Of a DNA stretch of 64,000 bases, positions 33,465 through 41,974 are shown piece after piece. The number at the start of each line of letters is the position of its first letter. Positions within the stretch are counted from its first letter, which is position 1. The DNA comes from CAIXDN01 sp964482085 (GTDB lineage: Bacteria > Patescibacteriota > Patescibacteriia > 2-12-FULL-60-25): contig CAYZVS010000001.1 in the NCBI GenBank assembly GCA_964482085.1, positions 108,195 to 172,194 of the forward strand, written 5' to 3'. The position numbers and the translations under genes are program-made. Under the pieces are notes generated by a model. That model searched no databases and was not told where the DNA came from. It was given only the letters and a program-made list of their open reading frames with translations.

Positions 33465-34547
33465 CTATTCTGCTGCTACCGGTGCATTTGCATCGTCCTC
33501 GCCTTCATCGGACTTGTCGCTTGAAAGACCGGTAAGTTCTCTGCTCTGCCAAGAAGCGATACACTTCTCTCGAATTTCTTTCATGAGTGCTGGACGCTCT
33601 TTTAAAGCGAGTTTTGCATTTTCTCTGCCTACTCCCAACTTTTCTCCTCCAAAAGAATAGGAGTTACCGGACTTGCTCACAACATTAAGCTCTACACCCG
33701 AATCGAGTAAATCTCCCGGAACAGAAATACCCTCGTTGTACATGATATCGAATTCCGTTGTACGGAATGGGGCAGCGACTTTGTTTTTTACAATTTTTAC
33801 TTTAACGCGGTTTCCGATGATTTTCTCACCCATCTTGATTTGAGCGCTACGTCGAACCTCGATGCGCATGGATGAGTAGAATTTGAGAGCCGTTCCACCT
33901 GTCGTGGTTTCTGGGTTGCCAAAGACAACGCCAATCTTCATACGGATTTGGTTAATGAAGATCACCGTTGTTTTGGAGCGGGAAACGATACTCGTGAGCT
34001 TACGCAAAGCCTGCGACATGAGACGTGCTTGCAAACCCATGTGATGGTCTCCCATCTCGCCTTCAATTTCTGCTTTTGGTGTGAGCGCGGCTACGGAGTC
34101 AATGACAATCACATCAATCGCATTGGATCGGACGAGCGTTTCTACGATATCGAGCGCCTGTTCACCGGTGTCTGGCTGTGAAATCAGCATTTCATCGACG
34201 TTTACACCGATCTTGCGAGCGTAGTCTGGGTCAAGCGCGTGTTCTGCATCGACGAAAGCAGCAATGCCTCCCATTTTTTGAGCTTCTGCGATGATATGTT
34301 GAGCGAGCGTTGTCTTACCGGAAGCTTCTGGGCCGTAGATTTCTACGATACGTCCACGTGGAACACCAAAAACGCCGAGAGCAAGGTCGAGTGAGAGACA
34401 GCCTGTAGGAATTGTATCAACCTGCATCTTACGTGCTTCCCCAAGTCGCATGATGGAACCGTCGCCAAACTTTTCTTTAATCTGATCGATTGCCGTTTGT
34501 GCTGCCATACGGCGGCTGCTTATTTCATCACTTACTTTTTTTGCCAT
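33465..34547 (-). CDS. recA: recombinase RecA
   Basis: 360 residues with Walker A GPEASGKTT (about 71), the VDAEHALDP segment, loop L1/L2 regions and the conserved NQIRMKIGVVFGNPETTTGG block. It forms filaments on single-stranded DNA for recombination and induces SOS autocleavage where LexA exists. The start has no Shine-Dalgarno. Just upstream is a GTTC-N7-GTTC repeat. ftsK follows on the same strand. Confidence 0.98.
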   Translation of the reverse strand: MAKKVSDEISSRRMAAQTAIDQIKEKFGDGSIMRLGEARKMQVDTIPTGCLSLDLALGVFGVPRGRIVEIYGPEASGKTTLAQHIIAEAQKMGGIAAFVDAEHALDPDYARKIGVNVDEMLISQPDTGEQALDIVETLVRSNAIDVIVIDSVAALTPKAEIEGEMGDHHMGLQARLMSQALRKLTSIVSRSKTTVIFINQIRMKIGVVFGNPETTTGGTALKFYSSMRIEVRRSAQIKMGEKIIGNRVKVKIVKNKVAAPFRTTEFDIMYNEGISVPGDLLDSGVELNVVSKSGNSYSFGGEKLGVGRENAKLALKERPALMKEIREKCIASWQSRELTGLSSDKSDEGEDDANAPVAAE

Positions 34548-34558
34548 ATAAAATGTTC

Positions 34559-34573
34559 GTTCTATTTATGTTC
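34559..34573. promoter_or_regulatory. possible SOS box upstream of recA
   Basis: GTTC, seven bases, GTTC, with a third GTTC immediately adjacent (34555). This is the direct-repeat form used by alphaproteobacterial LexA. It lies 12 bp before the recA start, where a repressor would block transcription. No lexA is in the window. Confidence 0.35.
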
Positions 34574-34624
34574 TATACCTTAAAGGATACGTTCCTGTGG
34601 GTAAAGTGGATAAGTCAAGAGAAG

Positions 34625-34665
34625 CGCCCCGACCCGATCCGCCAGCTGGCGGACGGATCGGGGCG
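34625..34665. terminator. terminator after the MopE-motif lipoprotein gene
   Basis: CGCCCCGA..CGGCCAG-type arms with TCGGGGCG, a long G+C-rich stem followed on the minus strand by CTTCTCTTG. It is of the same CGCCCCG family as 11829 and 7170. Confidence 0.65.
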
Positions 34666-34670
34666 TACTT

Positions 34671-35477
34671 TCAGTAGGACGGTCCGGGACATGCGGGCAA
34701 GCCGCATTGCACCGGAATGAGCGGGCGAATGATGTCTCCGCCTGGGTCGTAGCAGACCTCGACAGGAACGGGGTCGCCATCGAGCGTGACCGAGACTCCA
34801 GACGAGCTTGAGAGATGGCCCACATCTGATTCCCAGTGATGAACATGATCCCAATCACCACAGTAGGCGGTGAAGGCAGCCCAACCTAGCCAGTCATCAC
34901 GAATAGTCGCATCGAGTGACGTTCCTGGTGCGGAAATGTATGGCTCGAAGGCTCCGCCAGCTCCCCAGAGTATGAGCGTCCAGCCTTCTGCGCAGATCCC
35001 GAGTCGTGTCGGGTCGGGAGTGAGATGGATGCTCGTGAACGGTTCTCGACACATCCAATCGTCCGTGGGATTTGCGGCGCAGTCTTCATCTATATGACCA
35101 TCACAGTCATTGTCGAGGTCGTCACCACAGAGCTCGTCGAAGTTGTGACAGACGGTACTCCATGTGCATGACGGCGCTTCGCAAAGGCGATAGCCGTTTA
35201 CTCCGCAACTCGTCACGCAGATCTCGCCCATTCTTCCCAAAGGACAGAGGAAGTCTTCATCGACATGCGAGTCGAGATCGTCGTCCTCGCCGTTGCAGGA
35301 TTCACGCATGACGGGGCGCGTTCCTGCATCGGCAGAAGAGATGGCGTGAGGCGAGATCATGACACCTGCGTCACGTCGACGAGGTATCGCGTCACCGCCT
35401 TTGGCACATCCTGCGACGCACGGCCAAAGCAGAAAGGAATAAAAACTACAGAACATCCAGAACATTAACCTGCGCAT
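34671..35477 (-). CDS. MopE-motif (calcium/copper-binding-like) lipoprotein
   Basis: 268 residues from the ATG at 35477, which directly follows GGAGGTTCCT. The lipoprotein signal ends VAGC (Cys about 24). Two acidic repeats follow, CNGEDDDLDSHVDEDF (about 62-77) and CGDDLDNDCDGHIDEDC (about 106-122), the Asp-rich Cys-bounded motif of MopE-type metal-binding proteins so common in Myxococcota. The C-terminal 130 residues (WTLILWGAGGAFEPY...) are unrecognised. It should be surface-exposed. G+C and ribosome site belong to the orphan class, so transfer is likely. Confidence 0.75.
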   Translation of the reverse strand: MRRLMFWMFCSFYSFLLWPCVAGCAKGGDAIPRRRDAGVMISPHAISSADAGTRPVMRESCNGEDDDLDSHVDEDFLCPLGRMGEICVTSCGVNGYRLCEAPSCTWSTVCHNFDELCGDDLDNDCDGHIDEDCAANPTDDWMCREPFTSIHLTPDPTRLGICAEGWTLILWGAGGAFEPYISAPGTSLDATIRDDWLGWAAFTAYCGDWDHVHHWESDVGHLSSSSGVSVTLDGDPVPVEVCYDPGGDIIRPLIPVQCGLPACPGPSY

Positions 35478-35838
35478 AGGAACCTCCGACCGCACCCAAC
35501 ACTCATTGTGGGCACGGCCGGGGGTTACCCGGCGCAGAGACTCGACCGGATCAGGAGGCGAGTGGTCGTCTCACCAGTATCGAGACGGACGCGGTTGATA
35601 ACTGATGAGTCAGTTATCGTTTTACCCGTCTGTCCCAACACTCCCCTTCCGGCAACGCACATTGTTCAACCCGCTTTTCAGCATGACCCAGAACCGCAAG
35701 CATGGCTCGGTCCGAATCATGGACACATTCCGGGCCGGTATTCCCGGGTGCGTCCTTCAACCTACAATGTACTGTTCTTCTTCCGCCTCCGCCGGTTGGC
35801 GGATGCGAATCGTGTGAATGTCCGCGGTCTTGCGACCT
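35478..35838 (-). promoter_or_regulatory. long hairpin-rich leader of the MopE-motif gene
   Basis: About 360 gene-free bases lie between the predicted transcription start and the start codon. Hairpins include GATAACTG/CAGTTATC (35597-35618), GCCGGG/CCCGGC and GCCCACA/TGTTGGG close to the ribosome site. Short overlapping ORFs here look like chance. Nothing matches a riboswitch I know. Confidence 0.4.
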
Positions 35839-35844
35839 GTTTAC

Positions 35845-35873
35845 ACAATAGGAATATACGAGCAATGCGTCAA
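35845..35873 (-). promoter_or_regulatory. promoter for the MopE-motif lipoprotein
   Basis: TTGACG, 17 bases, TATTGT on the minus strand. The gap 35874-36022 beyond it is A+T-rich with no gene. Confidence 0.55.
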
Positions 35874-36022
35874 AATAATTGTTTGTTATGGATGACAAAA
35901 CAAAATATCTACTGATTTCTTCTTCCTGCTTTCAATGAGATTCTTTCATTCATTTTGTTTCTGACTCTAAACAGCATGTCCGTGCTGACAAAACGATATG
36001 ACTGCCTGTGGATTATTTTATT

Positions 36023-37192
36023 TCACTTGTCGGTGGATAACTTTGTCCAAAGGATGTAGATCGCGAAATAACAAGCGATCATAAAAATTGGACTTGCGAT
36101 CAGTCCGGACCAAGATCCAAGCCCGATACGGTCGGAGGTTTCTGCTATTGATAAGAGTGCAGACAAGAATCCTTGCGCGGGCAACGTAAACGGCTTGAAG
36201 GGAAATGCGAGCGCGATCAGTCCGGTTACCATCGCCCAAGGAACGAGTGGAACAGCAACAAGATTTGTCACGAGACCGATGAGTGAAGCCTGGCTGAATG
36301 CCCAGATCGCGTATGGCGTAGTCATTAGCGTCGCAGAAATTGTCATCGTGAGATTTTCACGTAGTCCTTTCCAAGGAATTTGTTTTTCTAGACGTGCGTC
36401 GAGCAGCTTGCCCCAGGTCATGAGTCCTCCTGTAGCCAAAAAAGACAAAGCAAAGGATGGATCGTAAGCGAGTGACCATGGTTTCCAAAAGGAGAAGATC
36501 GCTGCGGCGACTAGCAGTAGCCGCTTGCTCGATGGAATGCGTCCAACGATGGGCGCTAGCGCGACGAGCCACCCCATAATTGCAGCGCGGACGACGGGTG
36601 CCTGTGGCGCAACCAGCCAGACAAATCCCATGAGAATTCCCGTGAGCCAGATAAATGCTTTACGGCGTGAAATGTGAAATATCGCAAATAATTGTAATGA
36701 TGCAAAAACAATAATCATGACATTTGAACCGGAAACTGCGATCAGGTGCGTCATGCCGGCGGTACGGAATGCATCGCGGGCGTCTTTAGAGAGATTGCGC
36801 TCGCCGTAGAGAATGCCAGCGAGCAGGGCGCCTTCATCACCAGGGAGTCCGGAGCGGATTCTGTCGGAAAGTGTTTCTCGCCATGGATTTGGTGTGGCGC
36901 GAGCGTAGGAAAAACCTTTTGCATCGAGGAAGCGGAGGTTTTGAGGAATGTAAGATGACTCAAATCGCCAAAGACCAAAGAGAACAGCTAGCAAGACAAG
37001 AAAGGCGTATCGCGCTCTATCGTCTCGAAAAATAAATACTCCGAATATAACGAGAGCGCTTGTGATTGAAAGCGCATCAAAGCCGAATTTGAAATAAGGC
37101 CATGGACTGTGAGCCGCTATGCCAAAAAGAAATCCAGAGAATAGCCAGCCTGATAGGCGCCAAAAAGGAATGTGGTTTTCAAAAACGCGCAT
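36023..37192 (-). CDS. comEC: ComEC/Rec2 DNA-uptake channel, short form
   Basis: 389 residues with about ten hydrophobic helices. It holds the competence-domain signature DRIRSGLPGDEGALLAGILYGERN...FRTAGMTHLIAVSGSNV. The C-terminal metallo-beta-lactamase domain of full-length ComEC (700-800 residues) is absent, as is much of the N-terminal OB domain. It should form the inner-membrane pore that takes up single-stranded DNA, a common Patescibacteria trait. Confidence 0.9.
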   Translation of the reverse strand: MRVFENHIPFWRLSGWLFSGFLFGIAAHSPWPYFKFGFDALSITSALVIFGVFIFRDDRARYAFLVLLAVLFGLWRFESSYIPQNLRFLDAKGFSYARATPNPWRETLSDRIRSGLPGDEGALLAGILYGERNLSKDARDAFRTAGMTHLIAVSGSNVMIIVFASLQLFAIFHISRRKAFIWLTGILMGFVWLVAPQAPVVRAAIMGWLVALAPIVGRIPSSKRLLLVAAAIFSFWKPWSLAYDPSFALSFLATGGLMTWGKLLDARLEKQIPWKGLRENLTMTISATLMTTPYAIWAFSQASLIGLVTNLVAVPLVPWAMVTGLIALAFPFKPFTLPAQGFLSALLSIAETSDRIGLGSWSGLIASPIFMIACYFAIYILWTKLSTDK

Positions 37193-37230
37193 CTACACCC
37201 CGTTCCATGGATTTCCCCTTCCTGTCAAAA

Positions 37231-37270
37231 CAAAAACCCGCCGGCCCAAGGTAGATACGGCGGGTTTTTG
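37231..37270. terminator. terminator after ychF
   Basis: CAAAAACCCGCCG and CGGCGGGTTTTTG, T-rich on both strands, between ychF and comEC. Confidence 0.85.
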
Positions 37271-37271
37271 T

Positions 37272-38354
37272 TTAGGCTCCGATTCTGAAGTAGCAAACGT
37301 CGCCGTCTTGCATGATGTAGTCTTTGCCTTCTATGCGGGTTTTTCCTTTTTCACGGGCGCCGGCTTCTCCGCCGCATTCCACGTAGTCTGTGTAAGGCGT
37401 GATTTCTGCGCGGATGAAGTTCTTTTCAAAGTCGGTGTGAATGACACCGGCTGCTTGTGGGGCGGTTGAGCCTTTGGGTGTGGTCCATGCGCGTGTCTCA
37501 ATTTCACCAGTGGTGAGAAATGTGATCAAGCCTAGAACGACGTACGCTTCTTGAATCAATTTGTTCAAACCACTTTGTGTTTGTCCGGCCATTTCCAAAT
37601 ATTCTTTCTTTTCATCTGGCGACATGGTGGCCAAGTCGGCTTCCATTTTAATACAGACAGGAACAATGAGGCCTTTCAATTCTGCGACACGTTCTTTCCA
37701 CGTGTCATCGGCGAGTTGTGATTCGCTCACGTTTACGACGTAGAGCATCGGCTTCATCGTGAGAAGTTGCAACACGCGAAGCGCGTAACGCTCATCTTCC
37801 ATCCAGTCGATATCGCGGAGCATGATGCCTTCATTCAAATTGCGAATCGCTTTTGTGACAGTGACGAGTTCCGCTTCAAGCTCTTTGGTTTTTCCGCTCT
37901 TCATTTGTTTGTCGATTGTTCCTGAGCGCTTGGTCAAAACATCGAGGTCGGCGAGAGCGAGTTCTGTGTTGATCGTTTCTGCATCGCGGAGCGGGTTGAT
38001 GGAACCATCGACGTGAAGAATATTGGAATCTTCAAATGCGCGGACAACTTGAGCGATCGCATCAGTCTCGCGAATGTTGGCAAGGAATTTGTTGCCGAGG
38101 CCTTGGCCTTCAGATGCACCTTTCACCAAACCGGCGATATCGACAAACTCGATCACGGTTGGAATCAACTTCTTGCTGCCGCTCATCTTGGACAGAACCG
38201 CCAAGCGTTCATCTGGAACTTCAACGACGCCAACGTTTGGGTCGATGGTGCAGAAGGGATAGTTGGCACAATCGACCTGCTTGTTTGTGATCGCAGAAAA
38301 AAGCGTGGATTTGCCCACGTTTGGAAGTCCGACGATACCGATTTGGAGAGCCAT
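37272..38354 (-). CDS. ychF: Obg-family ATPase/GTPase YchF
   Basis: 360 residues from the ATG at 38354 (MALQIGIVGLPNVGKSTLF). It has the G1 P-loop GLPNVGKS, the G3 segment DIAGLVKGASEGQGLGNKFL, the coiled-coil insert and the C-terminal TGS domain (LITFLTTG...AWT). YchF (OLA1) prefers ATP and associates with ribosomes. The longer open frame upstream adds only 13 unrelated codons. Confidence 0.95.
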   Translation of the reverse strand: MALQIGIVGLPNVGKSTLFSAITNKQVDCANYPFCTIDPNVGVVEVPDERLAVLSKMSGSKKLIPTVIEFVDIAGLVKGASEGQGLGNKFLANIRETDAIAQVVRAFEDSNILHVDGSINPLRDAETINTELALADLDVLTKRSGTIDKQMKSGKTKELEAELVTVTKAIRNLNEGIMLRDIDWMEDERYALRVLQLLTMKPMLYVVNVSESQLADDTWKERVAELKGLIVPVCIKMEADLATMSPDEKKEYLEMAGQTQSGLNKLIQEAYVVLGLITFLTTGEIETRAWTTPKGSTAPQAAGVIHTDFEKNFIRAEITPYTDYVECGGEAGAREKGKTRIEGKDYIMQDGDVCYFRIGA

Positions 38355-38447
38355 CTTTGCGCGGAGAATAATGGAGAATGAGGAAACGTGCAAGAGTTGA
38401 CGAAAACTCCGTTTACGGTACGCTCGAGGCGCACCTTTGGAGGTCGC

Positions 38448-38867
38448 ATGAGCGATGTTCCCCTGCTACTGCCACAGGTTACCGTACATCGCGGCCAGTT
38501 CTGGTTCCGCGATAATGACAATGCCTGTTACTCGATCGGGCCGGAGACGGCACATGAGATCGTGTATCACTGGCGACTGTTGCCCAGCTCGATGAAGGAG
38601 GGTCAAATCTCCTTTACCGTTGGGCCGTATCGGGTCACCAAGAAACTCATCGCGCATGTAGAACTGCCCTTGCGAACGCCAAGATCTGGCACGCAAGCGG
38701 TACAAGTATCCATGAACTGGATTGGCCGAGTGTATCCGCTTTTGTATGAGGCGCTCTCGCTTCACAATGCCGATACCCTCGACGCGTTCACACTCGTTAT
38801 CGACGATGATAATAACATCATCCGAACCACACCGGATCGACAGTCCATTCCACCAATGAAGGAGTGA
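38448..38867 (+). CDS. orphan protein, unrecognised
   Basis: 139 residues from an ATG with TTGGAGGTCGC directly upstream; the upstream in-frame extension has no ribosome site. It is soluble, probably beta-rich (VTVHRGQFWFRDNDNACYSIG; ISFTVGPYRVTKKLIAHVELPL). No family is recognised. Its stop is two bases before the next start, so the pair is co-translated. Confidence 0.65.
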   Translation: MSDVPLLLPQVTVHRGQFWFRDNDNACYSIGPETAHEIVYHWRLLPSSMKEGQISFTVGPYRVTKKLIAHVELPLRTPRSGTQAVQVSMNWIGRVYPLLYEALSLHNADTLDAFTLVIDDDNNIIRTTPDRQSIPPMKE

Positions 38868-38869
38868 TC

Positions 38870-39076
38870 ATGAAATTTAACCTGATCTTTATTCTGGTGA
38901 TGTTATCTCTCGTGGTCAACGAGGCCGATGCGCGAGCCAGGCGACTGCGCGAAAGGCTGCGTAGCCAGAAAGCACGTTTCTGGAGCAAGTATGACGAGGC
39001 TGTCATGGCTGTCATCGACGAGCTCGAGATCTGGGGAATACTGAAGTACGAAGACTACGGAAGCAACAAAAACTGA
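38870..39076 (+). CDS. small secreted basic/helical protein
   Basis: 68 residues from an ATG with AAGGAGTGATC upstream. The signal peptide (1-22, LVMLSLVVNEADA) is followed by an Arg-rich helix (RARRLRERLRSQKARFW) and an acidic C-terminal helix. It is exported, or processed at ADA. No family is recognised. It is the second gene of a two-gene orphan unit. Confidence 0.6.
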   Translation: MKFNLIFILVMLSLVVNEADARARRLRERLRSQKARFWSKYDEAVMAVIDELEIWGILKYEDYGSNKN

Positions 39077-39083
39077 ACGCCTG

Positions 39084-39110
39084 ACGCCGACCAACTCTCA
39101 TGGTCGGCGT
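39084..39110 (+). terminator. terminator of the small orphan pair
   Basis: ACGCCGACC/GGTCGGCGT followed by TTATGTTT. Confidence 0.7.
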
Positions 39111-39120
39111 TTATGTTTGA

Positions 39121-39204
39121 TAACCCCTCTAAGTCTCCCTTCTGCGAAGGGAGACTTTTAATCAGAACCCCTCCTTCGCAGAAGGGAGGGGCAGGGGTGG
39201 GTTA
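39121..39204. repeat. MITE-like inverted repeat element, copy 2
   Basis: An 84-bp relative of the element at 7070-7156, again with TAACCC/GGGTTA ends and internal CTGCGAAGGGAG/CTCC..TTCGCAG arms that make one long hairpin. It lies between an orphan terminator and tig. Just after it, 39226-39245 reads like the T-arm of a tRNA (GTAGG-TTCGAGT-CCTAT) with no body. Confidence 0.7.
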
Positions 39205-39254
39205 GGGTTGACGCCATGTACTAAAACGCGTAGGTTCGAGTCCTATCTATATAT

Positions 39255-40538
39255 ATGTATAAGGTCACTAAACTCCCAAAGTCAGAGGTACAAATCGCGT
39301 TTGAGATTCCGTGGGAAGAATCCGCTCCCTATCGCGAAGAAGCTGTGCGTGAAATCTCAACGGCTAAACCGTTGCCGGGTTTCCGTCCAGGCAAGGCAAC
39401 GTATGAAGACGTTGCTCGTCTTGTAGGTGAAATGACGATCTTGGAAACAGCGCTCGAGCGTATTGTTCGCGCCAACTACGTAAAAACGGTCGTTGGTGAA
39501 AAGCTGGAAACCGTTGGTTCTCCGGCCGTTAGCGTTGATCAACTTACTGCTGGTCAGCCGATTAAGTTTACGACCACGACGCCAATTGCACCTGAAGCAA
39601 CCAAAATCGCTGTTGTTAAGGACTGTCAGGTTGATAAAAAGGCTAAAGAGACAACAAAAGGACAGGTTGAAGAGGCTATCAACGAGATGCGTAAGATGCG
39701 CCGCAATGAAGTGAAGGTTGATCGCGCCGCTACAATGGACGATTTAGTGATCGTAGACATGGAAATGTCGCGTGAGCATGTGGCTCTTGAGGGCGGAACA
39801 GGCAAGGATTATCGTATTTATCTTTCAGAAGCCCAGTATATTCCAGGTTTAACTCAGAAACTTGAGGGTATTAAGGAGGGTGAGGAGCGCAATTTCACAC
39901 TTCCATTTCCTGAAGAGCATTTTCAGAAGCACATGGCTGGCAAAGATGTTGATTTTAAAGTGAATGCCAAGTCTGTATTTGAACTTCAGATGCCGGAAGC
40001 CAGTGACGAGCTCGCCAAGGGAGTTGGGCTTGAGAACATGGAACAGTTGCGCGAGAAGTTGAAAGAAAACATGGAACATGAAAATGACATGCGCGCGAAT
40101 GACGCCGCAGAAATTGCAATGTTGGAAAAACTGGTCGAACAATCTAGCTTCAGTGAAGTCCCAGAAATTTTGATCAATGAGGAAGTGCGTCGCATGCAAC
40201 ATGAGTTGCAACATGGAATTGAAGAGCAAGGAATGAAGTGGGAAGATTATCTTTCCTCGATCAAGAAGTCAGAAGCGGAACTCAAACTCGATTTTGTGAA
40301 GCAAGCGATCAAGCGCATTCAAACAGCGGTGCTGATCAAAGCTTTTTCCAAGGAACAGAAGATTGAAGTGTCAGAAGATGAAATTGATGCGGAGGTTGAT
40401 CGCATTTTGGAGAATCTTCCACCAGGCGATGAGCAAACTCGTGAACAGATTGCGAGTCCTGACTATCGAGATTATGTGTCGATTCAGATGCGAAATCGTC
40501 GTACACTGGAATGGCTCAAAAAGGAATGTATTAAGTAA
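39255..40538 (+). CDS. tig: trigger factor
   Basis: 427 residues. The ribosome-binding N-domain includes the signature PGFRPGKATYE (about 36-46). The FKBP-like PPIase domain spans about 160-245, and the long helical C-terminal chaperone arms run 250-427. It binds nascent chains at the ribosomal exit. The start ATG has no Shine-Dalgarno and is preceded by an A/T-rich TATATATAT run. Confidence 0.95.
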   Translation: MYKVTKLPKSEVQIAFEIPWEESAPYREEAVREISTAKPLPGFRPGKATYEDVARLVGEMTILETALERIVRANYVKTVVGEKLETVGSPAVSVDQLTAGQPIKFTTTTPIAPEATKIAVVKDCQVDKKAKETTKGQVEEAINEMRKMRRNEVKVDRAATMDDLVIVDMEMSREHVALEGGTGKDYRIYLSEAQYIPGLTQKLEGIKEGEERNFTLPFPEEHFQKHMAGKDVDFKVNAKSVFELQMPEASDELAKGVGLENMEQLREKLKENMEHENDMRANDAAEIAMLEKLVEQSSFSEVPEILINEEVRRMQHELQHGIEEQGMKWEDYLSSIKKSEAELKLDFVKQAIKRIQTAVLIKAFSKEQKIEVSEDEIDAEVDRILENLPPGDEQTREQIASPDYRDYVSIQMRNRRTLEWLKKECIK

Positions 40539-40543
40539 ACGAG

Positions 40544-40574
40544 AAACGCCCCCGTGAGAAACGGGGGCGTTTTT
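40544..40574 (+). terminator. terminator of tig
   Basis: AAACGCCCCCGT and ACGGGGGCGTTT followed by TTTT. Confidence 0.9.
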
Positions 40575-40683
40575 GTTACTGGCTATTAAGCCAGTCAGTA
40601 TCAGCAGAAGATGAAGTTCAGATTCTGTTTCGGCTTGCCTTGTACGCAAGTTCGCTCGCTTTACCAAGCGGGTGAACAGCGAA

Positions 40684-41235
40684 TCAATGCTGACTGTATC
40701 GCTCAATGAAGCACATTGCCATAGCCGAGAGAATCTCGAATGCCTTAGCCTCGCTCACAGGCTTATGCATATTCTTAAAGCCGAAGTGCTTTGCGATTTC
40801 ATCAGCTGGGTGACCAGGGCATCCATCCGTCCCTTCAGGCGGACCGTACTGCACCTTCCAACCAGTACCGTTGAGGGCATCATATTCGACGGCGACATCC
40901 AGAAATGGGTCCGTGAAAAGAAGACAGCAACGGACGAGACACCTCGCTCCTTTCTCAGCCAGCTGCTGGTCCAAGAATACATCTTCCTCACCCGTATCAA
41001 AGCCGTAGTTGGAGAAGTTGCCCGCGAGAACAATCTCCATGTCGCCGGCTAGGTCATATCTTTTTTCTGACCCACCATGACGTGCATAGTAGATCATGCC
41101 CTGCTCCTCGGGCTCGTGACAGATGACGGTTTCACCGCGATAGATCAAGAGCGGAATCTCTTTCCCCAGCAAAAAGTCATACATCTTTTTGTAAGCGAGG
41201 ACTGATTCAGGAAATACGTGCATGAATCGGTGCAT
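40684..41235 (-). CDS. orphan protein, unrecognised
   Basis: 183 residues from an ATG with GGAGTAGGAC upstream, three bases past the previous stop. It is soluble, mixed fold, with several Cys (ICHEPEEQG, ARCLVRCCLLF) that may bind metal or form a disulfide. No family is recognised. It is second in a two-gene minus-strand unit with 41239-41943. G+C and ribosome site are of the orphan class. Confidence 0.7.
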   Translation of the reverse strand: MHRFMHVFPESVLAYKKMYDFLLGKEIPLLIYRGETVICHEPEEQGMIYYARHGGSEKRYDLAGDMEIVLAGNFSNYGFDTGEEDVFLDQQLAEKGARCLVRCCLLFTDPFLDVAVEYDALNGTGWKVQYGPPEGTDGCPGHPADEIAKHFGFKNMHKPVSEAKAFEILSAMAMCFIERYSQH

Positions 41236-41238
41236 GTC

Positions 41239-41943
41239 CTACTCCTTTTCATTAAACGGCTTGTTGGTACGATTGAGACTATCCACTAGGGCGATCGATT
41301 CCGAGTTACGCTCCTGATACTTGCGGTCTTTGTAGAGCTCAATCAGCTTGCGCTGAGCGTTCTCTATACAGTCCCTGCTATAGCAAAGCATTCCTTGCTC
41401 GTCTTTTCCGAACATGAAAACCCCTGATTGAGCGGACCATTGGTTATAGCCGCCGTTGCGAGCAACCTCAACCTGGTATGGATGCTCCATACGAAGATGA
41501 TAGTAACGGCCGTCGCCCGAGAGGATCCGTCCACGGAGCTCAATGCCGTCGTACTCGATCGTAACGCTCACGTTCGAGTTGCTACAGAATGCATCGTGTG
41601 CGTCAATCATACGCTTATAAGGAACAGTCGCAGCGTGCATTCTTCCTTCCGTGTGATCTCGGATAGCGCTCTCTCCATCCCCACGAACACGTTCCGAGAT
41701 TTTTCCGTAGCGAATGAGTTTGCAATCCTTGTAACAAGAGACAAACGTAAAATACAATTCCCCCTCGTGTTCCATGAAGAACAGGTTGTCGCCTCGCGAA
41801 CGGGCGCCTTCGCCAAGAGTAAGGCACTCCAGTTCCAATTCGATCTCCTCAAGCTTCTCTCCGAGTTCTCGATGTTCGTAACCGTAATGACCGTTGAAAT
41901 GGGAAAGCTCCTTCTCCAGGTCGATCTCTTGCTTTTCACTCAT
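41239..41943 (-). CDS. orphan protein, unrecognised
   Basis: 234 residues from an ATG with AAAAGGAGAAGAGTC upstream. An acidic helical N-terminus (LEKELSHF...LEEIELELECL) is followed by a beta-rich middle (LFFMEHEGELYFTFVSCYKDC; VSVTIEYDGIELRGRILSGDGRYYHLRMEHPYQVEV) and a charged helical end. No signal is seen. First gene of the pair, behind a hairpin-bearing leader and a clear promoter at 42130-42158. Confidence 0.7.
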   Translation of the reverse strand: MSEKQEIDLEKELSHFNGHYGYEHRELGEKLEEIELELECLTLGEGARSRGDNLFFMEHEGELYFTFVSCYKDCKLIRYGKISERVRGDGESAIRDHTEGRMHAATVPYKRMIDAHDAFCSNSNVSVTIEYDGIELRGRILSGDGRYYHLRMEHPYQVEVARNGGYNQWSAQSGVFMFGKDEQGMLCYSRDCIENAQRKLIELYKDRKYQERNSESIALVDSLNRTNKPFNEKE

Positions 41944-41974
41944 GACTCTTCTCCTTTTTTAATGAACGACAAAC

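Noticed and set aside
35614..35898. 94-codon minus-strand frame in the MopE-gene leader
   Set aside because: No ribosome site; it spans the promoter and reads as low-complexity Gly/Arg/His; better seen as untranslated leader.
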